Below the pieces are notes generated by a model. It ran no database searches, was not told the DNA's origin, and saw nothing but the letters and a program-made list of their open reading frames with translations. Below, piece after piece: positions 1 through 7,282 of a DNA stretch of 55,558 nt (position 1 is the first letter of the stretch; every line of letters starts with the position of its first letter). The translations under genes were made by a program, and so were the position numbers. Origin of the DNA: Actinomadura sp. KC06 (lineage in GTDB: Bacteria > Actinomycetota > Actinomycetes > Streptosporangiales > Streptosporangiaceae); NCBI RefSeq assembly GCF_004348735.1, contig NZ_SMKT01000045.1:1-55558 (forward strand), in the 5' to 3' direction.

Positions 1-143
1 AACCGCCCCCGATGGACGAGAGTGACGAGGTCGACCCGGAAGGCGACGCGGACGCCGACGGCGCCGAGGCCGAGATGAGCGGGATGGCGCTCCTCCAGCG
101 CGAACTCGGCGGCCAGATCATCCGAGAAATCGACAACTCGTAA
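1..143 (+). CDS. dnaX: DNA polymerase III subunit gamma/tau, C-terminal fragment
   Basis: Only the last 46 codons are present; the gene begins before the window. The frame ends in an acidic linker (DESDEVDPEGDADADG) followed by GMALLQRELGGQIIREIDNS and TAA. This acidic tail and short C-terminal helix are typical of actinobacterial DnaX, the clamp-loader ATPase of the replisome. The ybaB and recR genes downstream match the conserved dnaX–ybaB–recR order of bacteria, here interrupted by a repeat array and one reverse-strand gene. A weak hairpin (164–169 with 179–184) just after the stop could end transcription. The identification rests on the tail motif and on context. Confidence 0.85.
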   Translation, partial: PPPMDESDEVDPEGDADADGAEAEMSGMALLQRELGGQIIREIDNS

Positions 144-181
144 CCGTCCCGGCCCGTCCCGGCGGCCCGAGCCGGCGCCGG

Positions 182-504
182 GCCCCGCTTCACGCTGGCC
201 CCCGCCTCACGCTGGCCCCCGCTTCAGGCCGGGTTCTGCTTCAGGCCGGGTTCCGGCTCACGCCGGGTTCCGGCTCATGCCAGGCCCCGCCTCACGCTGG
301 GCCCCGCTTCACGCTGGGCCCCGCCTCATGCCGGGTTCCGGCTCATGCCGGGTTCCGCTTCACGCCAGGTTCCGCTTCACGCCGGGTTCCGGCTCATGCC
401 GGGTTCCGGCTCATGCCGGGTTCCGGCTCATGCCGGGTTCCGCTTCACGCTAGGTTCCGCCTCACGTCGGGCCCCGGCTCACGCGGGGTTGTGGCTCACG
501 TGGG
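182..504. repeat. Tandem array of nineteen 17-bp units
   Basis: Nineteen contiguous 17-bp units fill exactly 323 bp. The commonest unit reads GTTCCGGCTCATGCCGG; a second class begins GCCCCGCTTCACGCTGG. Five bases at each side of GTT (GCCGG/CCGGC) are inverted repeats, so most unit junctions can form a small hairpin. The period is not a multiple of three, so the array is not a protein repeat. Open frames across it merely show a 17-residue repeat. It fills the gap between the dnaX stop and the 3' end of the reverse-strand 2H phosphoesterase gene, whose stop codon lies inside the last unit. Confidence 0.93.
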
Positions 505-1047
505 GGCGGTTAGGTCGAAGGTGTGGGTGGGGTTCCACCAGTTGGTGACTGCGTCCAGGCGCTCCATGTGCAGGCTCCGGACCGTGAATGAAGTATTCGA
601 CGGGAGTCCTGCCCGTTGGGCCGCCGCGAAGACCTGCTTGCGTTGAGCCAGTGCTTCGGTGGTCAGGCGCAGGACGGTCACATGCGGGATCCATCCGGCG
701 ATCTCCAGCGGATGCATCTGGGCGTCCGTGTGCCGGGCGATCGTGTCGACAAGGGTGCGGTGCAACCGCGTCCAGCCGGGCGACTCCACTCGCAGATGCA
801 ACACCCGGCCCTCACCGGGGAAGACGGCGAGTTCTCCGAGACGCGCCTCGAAGGGGGCCGTCTTCGCTGTGATCTTCCTCAGCAGGTCGAGACAGGCCGG
901 GTCTTCGGACAGTCCCGCTCCTCCCTTGATCGACAGATGGGGCCATGACCGCATGGGGCGGCTCGCCCAGTGCCGATGTCGCGCCCGGAAACGCTCGATC
1001 GGCTCGCTGAGGTCGGCGGGCATGGGCAACACGAGGGCGAGGTCCAC
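496..1047 (-). CDS. 2'-5' RNA ligase / 2H phosphoesterase family protein
   Basis: A 183-residue protein with the two HxT/S motifs that define the 2H superfamily: PHLSIKG (His37) and PHVTVLR (His122). The two histidines form the active site of LigT/ThpR-like enzymes, which act on 2',3'-cyclic or 2'-5' phosphodiester bonds; the substrate cannot be told from sequence. The GTG start at 1047 was chosen because the protein then opens with the first beta strand (VDLALVLPMP), as expected for the family. A longer in-frame extension upstream is antisense to ybaB and proline-rich, and was discarded. The gene is divergent from ybaB, and its 3' end runs into the 17-bp repeat array. Confidence 0.8.
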   Translation of the reverse strand: MDLALVLPMPADLSEPIERFRARHRHWASRPMRSWPHLSIKGGAGLSEDPACLDLLRKITAKTAPFEARLGELAVFPGEGRVLHLRVESPGWTRLHRTLVDTIARHTDAQMHPLEIAGWIPHVTVLRLTTEALAQRKQVFAAAQRAGLPSNTSFTVRSLHMERLDAVTNWWNPTHTFDLTAPT

Positions 1048-1261
1048 GCGACCAGTATCGGCATCGGGTGGACGGAGCGAGGCGGACGAAGCGAGGCGTC
1101 CGGAAGCGGGGGGCGTTGGTGGGGATTGGGGGGAGTCGGCACACCGGTGGGCGCTCTTACCGCATCCTGGTGCGAACCCGTAGTCTCGGGGGACGGACGT
1201 CCGGTGGCTGGCGGAGCGCCAGGAGATGGTCCTCACTAGGGCCGGAAGAGGGAGGTGCACC

Positions 1262-1711
1262 GTGGAACCCGGTGGTTTGAACATGCAGGAACTGCTCCAG
1301 CAGGCGCAGGCCATGCAGGAGCAGCTCTTCAGTGCGCAGCGCGAGCTCGCGGAGGCCGAGGTGACGGGGACCGCCGGGGGCGGGCTCGTCAGCGCGACGG
1401 TCAACGGGCAGGGCGAGATCACGGGGCTGACGATCGACCCGAAGGCCGTTGACGTCGACGATCCGGCCGACACGGCGGAGACCATCGCCGACCTGGTCCT
1501 GGCCGCGATCCGCGACGCCGGACGCGAGGTGCAGGAGTTGCAGCAGGAGAAGATGGGACCGCTCGCCCAAGGGCTGGGCGGCGGGGGCGGCATCCCCGGC
1601 CTCGGCGGCGGAGCCGGCGGCGGTGGCCTGCCCGGCGGGTTCCCCGGGCTCGGCGGCGGCCCCGGCGGTTCCGGGGGTCCCGGCGGTTCGGGAGGACCCG
1701 GCGGCACCTGA
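1262..1711 (+). CDS. YbaB/EbfC family nucleoid-associated protein with glycine-rich tail
   Basis: A 149-residue protein. Residues 8–100 match the YbaB/EbfC family: an N-terminal helix ([15 protein letters not shown]), the strand segment [22 protein letters not shown], and a C-terminal helix. Family members are dimeric DNA-binding proteins that coat the nucleoid and are usually encoded between dnaX and recR. From about residue 104 the protein is almost only Gly, Pro and Ser ([13 protein letters not shown]), a tail absent from enterobacterial YbaB but common in actinobacteria. The GTG at 1262 is preceded by GGGAGG. An ATG seven codons later is the alternative start. recR follows 52 bp downstream, so the two are probably one operon. 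Confidence 0.9.
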   Translation: MEPGGLNMQELLQQAQAMQEQLFSAQRELAEAEVTGTAGGGLVSATVNGQGEITGLTIDPKAVDVDDPADTAETIADLVLAAIRDAGREVQELQQEKMGPLAQGLGGGGGIPGLGGGAGGGGLPGGFPGLGGGPGGSGGPGGSGGPGGT

Positions 1712-1763
1712 GCAGGGCGGCGGGTATCGGACGACATAGGACGTAGCAGAAAGGAGGGGTCCG

Positions 1764-2363
1764 TTGTACGAAGGGGTGGTTCAGAACCTCATCGACGAGC
1801 TGGGCAGGCTGCCCGGCGTCGGCCCCAAGAGCGCGCAGCGGATCGCCTTCCACCTTCTCGCCGCCGACCCCGCCGACGTGGAACGCCTCGGCAAGGCGCT
1901 CAAGGAGGTCAAGGACAAGGTCCGCTTCTGCAAGACGTGCGGGAACGTCGCGGAAGAAGAGGAATGCCGGATCTGCCGGGACGCGCGCCGCGACCCGCAC
2001 GTGATCTGCGTCGTGGAGGAGTCCAAGGACGTCGTCGCGATCGAGAAGACCCGCGAGTTCCGGGGGCGCTACCACGTCCTCGGCGGCGCGATCAGCCCGA
2101 TCGAGGGCGTCGGACCGGACGATCTGCGCATCCGTGAGCTGATGCAGCGCCTCGCGGACGGGACGGTGACCGAGCTGATCCTCGCCACCGACCCCAACCT
2201 GGAGGGCGAGGCGACGGCGACCTACCTCGCCCGGCTCGTCAAGTCCATGGGCCTCACCGTCACCCGTCTGGCCAGCGGCCTGCCGGTGGGTGGCGACCTC
2301 GAATACGCCGACGAGGTGACGCTTGGCCGCGCATTCGAAGGACGGAGGCTGCTCGATGTCTGA
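1764..2363 (+). CDS. recR: Recombination mediator RecR
   Basis: A 199-residue protein, the usual RecR length. It has an N-terminal helix-hairpin-helix ([20 protein letters not shown], residues 13–32), a four-cysteine zinc finger (Cys56, 59, 68, 71) and a Toprim domain (about 78–175) with the expected [10 protein letters not shown] and [15 protein letters not shown] segments. RecR works with RecO, and with RecF in some settings, to load RecA on SSB-coated gaps. The start is TTG at 1764, with a strong AAGGAGG seven bases upstream; no ATG fits. The last eight bases overlap the start of the DUF5063 gene, indicating translational coupling. Confidence 0.97.
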   Translation: MYEGVVQNLIDELGRLPGVGPKSAQRIAFHLLAADPADVERLGKALKEVKDKVRFCKTCGNVAEEEECRICRDARRDPHVICVVEESKDVVAIEKTREFRGRYHVLGGAISPIEGVGPDDLRIRELMQRLADGTVTELILATDPNLEGEATATYLARLVKSMGLTVTRLASGLPVGGDLEYADEVTLGRAFEGRRLLDV

Positions 2364-2913
2364 CACCAACAGCCCGCAGGACTGGAACGCCCTCGCCGAA
2401 CGTGTGGCGTGCCACGTCGACAACTATCTGAACGGACTGGAAGCCGTCGCGCGCGGCGATGGCGGCGTCCATACCGTCCCGCTGCTTCTCCTTGAGGTGT
2501 CGCAGGTCATCCTGGCGGGCGCGCAGCTCGGCGCCAGCGCCGACGTGATCCTCCCGGACAACTGGGAGCCCGAGGTCGGCGACGACCCCGACCTCGACGC
2601 CGTCCGGCAGGGCCTGTCCGAGCGCCTGTCCGTCATGGACGAGTACGTCGAGGTCTTCGACCCGTACAAGGACACCGAGCCCACGTCCTACCGCCTGTCG
2701 GACGACCTGGTCGACGTCGCCAGCGACCTCGTCCACGGGCTGCGGCACTACAACCAGGACCGTCCGCTGGAAGCCCTCTGGTGGTGGCAGTACTCCTACT
2801 TCAACCACTGGGGCAACCATGCTGGAGCGGCCTTGCGTGCCCTCCACGCCTTCGTCGCGAACGCTCGCCTGGACGTCGCCCCCGAAGTCGCCACCGTACC
2901 GATGGCCCCCTAG
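2356..2913 (+). CDS. DUF5063 domain-containing protein
   Basis: A 185-residue soluble protein starting [17 protein letters not shown] and resembling the DUF5063 family that follows recR in many actinobacteria; its function is unknown. It is acidic and rich in aromatics near the end ([19 protein letters not shown]). The ATG at 2356 lies inside recR, overlapping its stop by eight bases, and a GGAGG within recR serves as ribosome binding site. The conserved position suggests a link to recombination or nucleoid maintenance, but this is context only. The following 274 bp up to the next gene hold nothing I recognise. Confidence 0.75.
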   Translation: MSDTNSPQDWNALAERVACHVDNYLNGLEAVARGDGGVHTVPLLLLEVSQVILAGAQLGASADVILPDNWEPEVGDDPDLDAVRQGLSERLSVMDEYVEVFDPYKDTEPTSYRLSDDLVDVASDLVHGLRHYNQDRPLEALWWWQYSYFNHWGNHAGAALRALHAFVANARLDVAPEVATVPMAP

Positions 2914-3187
2914 CTGCCGTCCCCCGTGATGCGGGGAGCGCACGCTCTGCGGTTGGGTGCAGGTGGGATGGGACGTCTCCGCGTGTGGTGAGGAGATGAC
3001 CCCTGCGGCGTGCTCGGCGTGGAGGCAGTGTGGGCGCGAGGGCGCGGCCGGGGCCCGGGCGGCGGCGAGGTCCTAATGCGGTCAGGGTGTGGCTTTGATG
3101 ATCATTCCTTGGAACGTTGGTCGCAGGCCCCTGCGCACCTGGGGCGGAGCGTCCGGCGTGGCGCGCTACAGGCTTGGGGGTCTGCGG

Positions 3188-4000
3188 ATGCGGCGACGGC
3201 TGGGGCTGGTCGCGCTGGGACTGGTGGGCTGCCTCGCGGTGAGCGGGTGCGCGGGCGGCGAAGAGCCGTCCATCCTTGGGAAGCAGACGCTGGTGGCGGG
3301 CGTCCGGCCGGATCTCCCTGGGATCGGGTTCAGGTCGCCCGACGGACGGTTCGAGGGCCTGGACGTCGACGTGTCGCGGTACCTGGCCGAAAGGATGGGG
3401 AAGAAGGTCCGGTTCGCCCCGGCGCTGGCGGCTGATCGGGAGCGGTTGCTGCGGGACGGGAAGGTCGACATGGTGCTGACCTTCTGGCTCGAACCGGAGT
3501 GGACGCAGCGGCTCGCCTTCGCCGGTCCGTATCTGCTGTCGTACCAGGACATCCTCGTCCGCGACGGTGAGCGCGAGGTGCGCGGTGTGCGGGACCTGAA
3601 GGGACGCAGGATCTGCGCCGTCACGGGATCGGGCGCCGCGGAGGCGGTGACCCGGGAGCGGCAGGTGGCGGCCGTGCCGGTGGCGGCGAGGTCCTACGAC
3701 GACTGCCTGACGATGCTCGGCGACGGCCGGATCGACGCGATCACGACGAACGACACGATCCTGGCCGGGCTGAAGACGCGGCGGGGCGACGCGTTCCGGC
3801 TGCTGAACGCCAGGTTCGGGGAGCGGCGGACGGGCATCGCGATCCGGAAGGGCGACCCCGACGGCTGCGAGGCGCTCAACCGGGCCATCACCCTGATGTA
3901 CCAGGACGGGACGATGGCCGCCTTCATGACCAAATGGTTCGGCACGTCCGGCCTGGACCTCTCGGACGTCGAGGTCCCCCAGTTCGAGGGCTGCCTCTGA
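3188..4000 (+). CDS. Amino-acid-type ABC transporter solute-binding lipoprotein
   Basis: A 270-residue secreted lipoprotein: a short Arg-rich N-terminus, a hydrophobic core and the lipobox AVSGC with lipidated Cys21. The mature part has the periplasmic binding protein family 3 pattern: LVAGVRPDLPGIGFRSPDG, FEGLDVDVSRYLAERMG, a lobe crossing near GVRDLKGRRICAVTGSGAAE and ITTNDTILAGL. This family binds glutamate, glutamine or other polar amino acids outside the membrane. No permease or ATPase gene lies beside it, so it either serves a transporter encoded elsewhere or acts as a sensor. The ATG at 3188 was chosen because it directly precedes the signal peptide; frames further upstream add a non-secretory extension. 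Confidence 0.82.
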   Translation: MRRRLGLVALGLVGCLAVSGCAGGEEPSILGKQTLVAGVRPDLPGIGFRSPDGRFEGLDVDVSRYLAERMGKKVRFAPALAADRERLLRDGKVDMVLTFWLEPEWTQRLAFAGPYLLSYQDILVRDGEREVRGVRDLKGRRICAVTGSGAAEAVTRERQVAAVPVAARSYDDCLTMLGDGRIDAITTNDTILAGLKTRRGDAFRLLNARFGERRTGIAIRKGDPDGCEALNRAITLMYQDGTMAAFMTKWFGTSGLDLSDVEVPQFEGCL

Positions 4001-4067
4001 CGCGTGCCGCCGGGGTTGGGCCGAGCGCGCTCGGGCATGATTCGTCCGGTTGAAGGAGGGGGCTGCT

Positions 4068-5030
4068 GTGGAGCAGGGGCGGGGTTCGTGGCCTCGATTG
4101 CGGGTCGACGACTGGCGCGACACGCGTGACACGTTGCACATGTGGACGCAGATCGTCGGGAAGGTCCGGCTCGTCAACGCGCCGCTGGTGAATCACTGGT
4201 GGCAGGTGACGCTGTACGTCAGCCCGCGCGGCCTCACCACGTCCGCGATCCCGTACCAGGGCGGGGCGTTCGACATCGAGTTCGACTTCGTCGAGCATCG
4301 GCTGCAGTTGCGCGCCAGCGACGGGGCCACCGGCGGGTTCGCGCTGGAGCCCATGCCGGTCGCGGAGTTCTATGACCGGACGATGCGCGCCCTCGCCGAG
4401 CTAGGGATCGAGACCGCCATCCAGGCACGTCCGAACGAGGTCGACCCGTCGATCCCGTTCGCGGAGGACGACCGGCACGCCTCGTACGACGCCGCGGCAG
4501 CGCACCTGTTCTGGCGCCAGCTGCTGCAGGCGTCGCGGGTGATGGGCGAGTTCCGGTCCCGTTTCGCAGGCAAGGTCAGTCCCGTGCATTTCTTCTGGGG
4601 TGCGATGGACCTCGCCTGCACGCGGTTCTCCGGACGGGACGCGCCCCGGCACCCGGGCGGCGCCCCCAACTGCGGTGACTGGGTCATGGAGGAGGGCTAC
4701 TCCCAGGAGCTCAGCAGCTGCGGGTTCTGGCCGGGCGGCGGTGACGAGGGTGCCTTCTACGCCTACGCCTATCCCGAGCCGGACGGGTTCGCCGACCGTC
4801 CGGTGGGTCCGTCCGGTGCCTTCTACAGCCGGGAGAACGGCCAGTTCCTGCTGCCGTACGAGGACGTGCGCACCGCTCCTAGCCCCGACGAGGCGTTGCT
4901 CGAATTCCTGCAGGGCACCTATGAGGCGGCGGCCGATCTCGGTCGCTGGGACAGGTCCGCCCTGGAAGCGGACCCGGCGAGGTGGGCCCACAAGTCGAAC
5001 CGGAACGCACGACAAGCGTCCGCGACCTGA
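4068..5030 (+). CDS. DUF5996 family protein
   Basis: A 320-residue cytosolic protein matching the DUF5996 family: it opens with WPRLRVDDWRDTRDTLHMWTQIVGKVRL, then has YQGGAFDIEFDFVEHRLQL, SPVHFFWGAMDLACTRFSGR and a conserved Gly/Trp-rich part (SSCGFWPGGGDEGAFYAYAYPEP). The function is unknown. The GTG at 4068 was chosen over the upstream TTG because AAGGAGGG ends seven bases before it. It converges with the anti-sigma gene (14 bp between stops), and small inverted repeats around 5027–5070 could end transcription from both sides. Confidence 0.75.
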   Translation: MEQGRGSWPRLRVDDWRDTRDTLHMWTQIVGKVRLVNAPLVNHWWQVTLYVSPRGLTTSAIPYQGGAFDIEFDFVEHRLQLRASDGATGGFALEPMPVAEFYDRTMRALAELGIETAIQARPNEVDPSIPFAEDDRHASYDAAAAHLFWRQLLQASRVMGEFRSRFAGKVSPVHFFWGAMDLACTRFSGRDAPRHPGGAPNCGDWVMEEGYSQELSSCGFWPGGGDEGAFYAYAYPEPDGFADRPVGPSGAFYSRENGQFLLPYEDVRTAPSPDEALLEFLQGTYEAAADLGRWDRSALEADPARWAHKSNRNARQASAT

Positions 5031-5044
5031 CCGGCGCCGGAAGG

Positions 5045-5740
5045 TCAGTTCCGTCGGCCGGCGGAACGGCCGGCGCCCGTGCTGCGGGGGGCCGTGGTCG
5101 GCGGAGGGTTCGCGCCCGAGGATCCTCCGGTCGTCGTGGTGTTGTTGCCCGGCTCGACGCCGCCCACGGTGGGCAGGTTGCCGTTGTCGTTGCCGGGCCC
5201 GCGCGGAGGCTCCGGGGTGTGCCTCGGCGGATGGGGCCTGGGGTCCTTGGTCTGCTTCCTCTGCTGTCCCGGTGCGCTCGACTTGCCGTGCTGCTTCGCC
5301 TTGCCGTGCGGCGACGTCGTCGACGGGCCCGTGGCCGGCGGCGCGGGCGACGAGGACCTGGTGGCCGGGTTCTCGTCGCCGTGGGTGTCCTTGCGCTCCT
5401 GGTGCGACGGGCTGGGCGGCGGCGCCGGGTCGCGGCCGGGCAGCTGCCCGGTGATCGTGGCGTAGGCGGCCCCTCCGGTCAGGATGAGCGAGCCGCCGAC
5501 GACGGCCAGGGCTTTGACCGTCAGGAAGCGGCGCAGGGCGGCCGTCCTGGACCGGGACTCGGGACGCGGCGCGGCCGTGAAGGCGGCGACGGCGGCGTCC
5601 TCGCCCGCGAGTTCCTCCGGACGGCCCGGCGCGGCGGCCGCGGCGAGGAGGGCGTGCAGCCGGGCATGGTCGTACGCGCCGTCGAGGAGGCGCTCGGCGG
5701 CCCGCCTGTCGAGGCTTCCGGGCTGGTGATGGTCGCTCAT
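5045..5740 (-). CDS. Putative anti-sigma factor, single-pass membrane protein with disordered tail
   Basis: A 231-residue protein. The first 55 residues (HARLHALLAAAAAPGRPEELAGEDAAVAAF) are helical and resemble the sigma-binding part of small actinobacterial anti-sigma proteins. One membrane helix follows at about 77–97 (ALAVVGGSLILTGGAAYATI). The remaining 130 residues are Pro, Thr, Ser and Lys rich and probably extend outside the membrane. The gene overlaps the ECF sigma gene by four bases (ATGA), so the two are co-translated and the protein is most likely its membrane-bound antagonist. No ZAS motif (HxxxCxxC) is visible. The functional call is from context and architecture. Confidence 0.65.
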   Translation of the reverse strand: MSDHHQPGSLDRRAAERLLDGAYDHARLHALLAAAAAPGRPEELAGEDAAVAAFTAAPRPESRSRTAALRRFLTVKALAVVGGSLILTGGAAYATITGQLPGRDPAPPPSPSHQERKDTHGDENPATRSSSPAPPATGPSTTSPHGKAKQHGKSSAPGQQRKQTKDPRPHPPRHTPEPPRGPGNDNGNLPTVGGVEPGNNTTTTGGSSGANPPPTTAPRSTGAGRSAGRRN

Positions 5741-6456
5741 GTCACCCCTTCAGCGCCGGTACCACCGCTTTTGTCACTCTGGGCGAAGGGACGGGTGCCG
5801 GACGCTGCGTCCTCGGTGTCCGGATCGGCGGGTGACAGGGCGTCCGGATCGGCGGGTGACGCGGCGTCCGCATCGGTGGGTGACGCGGTGTCCGGATCGG
5901 CGGGCGCCAGCCGCTCGGCGAGGCGCCGCAGGCCGCGGTAGGCCGCCGTCCGGACGGCGCCTGGCCGTTTGCCGAGGACCTTTCCGGCGGATTTGGCGTC
6001 CAGGCCGACGACGACGCGGAGCATGACCGCCTCGGCCTGGTCGCGGGGGAGTTCGGAGATCAGCCGCAGGGCGTCCTGCGTGGCGATGCCGTCGAGGGCG
6101 TCGAGTTCGGTGTCGGCCTCGGCGGCCATCGTGACCAGTTCCTCGACGGGGAGGTCGGATCCGGGCCGCCGCGACTTGCGGCGCAGGTGGTCCAGCGCCC
6201 GGTGCCGGGTGATCGTCGCGGTCCAGCCGCGGAAGCCGTCGAGGTCGCCGCGGAAGGTGGGCAGGTCTCTGGCGATCTGCAGCCAGGCCTCCGACGTCAC
6301 GTCCTCGGCGTCGGGGCCGACGAGCGCGCCGGCGAAGCGGATCAGGCGGGGCTGGACGTCGCGGTAGAGCATGCGGAAGGACTCCTCGTCGCCGTCCTGC
6401 GCCGCCCGCAGTGCACGGCCGAGTTCCTCTTCGTCGGCCCGTTCCACCCGCGCCAT
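5737..6456 (-). CDS. ECF sigma factor with repetitive acidic C-terminal tail
   Basis: A 239-residue sigma-70 family protein. Region 2 (about 25–95) contains FRMLYRDVQPRLIRFA, DAEDVTSEAWLQIARDLPTF and GFRGWTATITRHRALDHLRR; region 4 (125–182) contains LPRDQAEAVMLRVVVGLDAK and the helix-turn-helix LGKRPGAVRTAAYRGLRRL. After residue 185 a tail of four near-identical eight-residue units (pattern SPADPDAL) is encoded by 24-bp DNA repeats at about 5812–5905. ECF factors direct RNA polymerase to stress or envelope regulons and are held by an anti-sigma factor, here the overlapping downstream gene. The ATG at 6456 opens MARVERADEEELGR; a longer start at 6486 is possible. Confidence 0.88.
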   Translation of the reverse strand: MARVERADEEELGRALRAAQDGDEESFRMLYRDVQPRLIRFAGALVGPDAEDVTSEAWLQIARDLPTFRGDLDGFRGWTATITRHRALDHLRRKSRRPGSDLPVEELVTMAAEADTELDALDGIATQDALRLISELPRDQAEAVMLRVVVGLDAKSAGKVLGKRPGAVRTAAYRGLRRLAERLAPADPDTASPTDADAASPADPDALSPADPDTEDAASGTRPFAQSDKSGGTGAEGVT

Positions 6457-6583
6457 TGTGCAGGGATTCTGACAGGCGTGTGACATGTACGCGGGTGTTC
6501 GGCGCTGAACCAGTGAACGTCCGGGTCGGCACGGCCCCCGGGCGTTCGCCACCCCTCACGAAGTGTGACGAATCTGGACGGAA

Positions 6584-7282
6584 ATGATCCGCGACCCCAT
6601 ATCCGGCAATTCGCGCCACCGCCGGGACAAGCTGGTCGTCACGGGCATCCCGCCGGTCACCGGACCCGAGACCGAATCGCACGAGCAGCCGGTCACCGGG
6701 ACCGCGCCGGACGCCGGGACTGACCCCGTCACCGGGACGGACCCCGTCACGCAGACCGCGCCGCTCGCACGGCCCGCGCCGCTCACGGAGATCGAGTCGC
6801 TCATGGAGACCGCGCCGCTCACGGAGTCCGAGCCCGTTACGGAGACGGTGGCCGTGGCCGCCGCCGCGACCGCGACCGCGCCCGTGTTCGTCGACTCGAC
6901 CGGCGGGCGCGCCCGGCTCGGGCGGCGGCTCGGCCTCACCGCCGGGGCGGTGCTCATCGTGTTCCTGGGCGCGCTGGGCATCGGCATGGCCACCGGGCCG
7001 GACGTGCCGCTGACGCCGTGGAAGGAGCCGTCCGGCCGTCCGAGCGTGGAGCTGAGCCGTCCGGCCGTCCCGCCGGAGAAGCCGCGCGACCAGCGCGCCG
7101 CCGGCCGGCCGGGCGGGGCCCGAGGGGGCGAGGGCGCGGGTCCCGCGTCGCCCGCGTCGCCCGGGTCGTCCGCCGTGGCGCCGCCGTCGTCGGCGCGGCC
7201 GGTGCCCCCCACGTCCACGAGCCGTCCGGGCAAGTCGCAGGCGAGCCCGCCCGCGTGGGGACGCAAGAAGAAGAACAATTGA
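6584..7282 (+). CDS. Pro/Thr-rich single-pass membrane protein coupled to the deacetylase–glycosyltransferase gene
   Basis: A 232-residue protein without a recognised domain. Residues 20–90 are a degenerate Thr/Pro/Glu repeat (PVTGTDPVTQTAPL, ESLMETAPLTESEPVTETV). One membrane helix lies at about 115–137 (LGLTAGAVLIVFLGALGIGMA), followed by a Pro/Ser/Arg-rich tail ending WGRKKKNN. It is divergent from the ECF sigma gene across a 127-bp promoter region. Its stop overlaps the TTG start of the next gene (TTGA), so the two products are made together and may act together in envelope polysaccharide assembly. The repeated DNA and low complexity make homology calls unreliable. Confidence 0.6.
   Translation: MIRDPISGNSRHRRDKLVVTGIPPVTGPETESHEQPVTGTAPDAGTDPVTGTDPVTQTAPLARPAPLTEIESLMETAPLTESEPVTETVAVAAAATATAPVFVDSTGGRARLGRRLGLTAGAVLIVFLGALGIGMATGPDVPLTPWKEPSGRPSVELSRPAVPPEKPRDQRAAGRPGGARGGEGAGPASPASPGSSAVAPPSSARPVPPTSTSRPGKSQASPPAWGRKKKNN

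Noticed and set aside
182..504. CRISPR array
   Set aside because: Units are directly adjacent with no unique spacers, the repeat is only 17 bp, and no cas gene is in the window.
345..548. Short open frames with a 17-residue repeat
   Set aside because: They arise from the 17-bp tandem array; the period is not a multiple of three and no start or ribosome binding site is credible.
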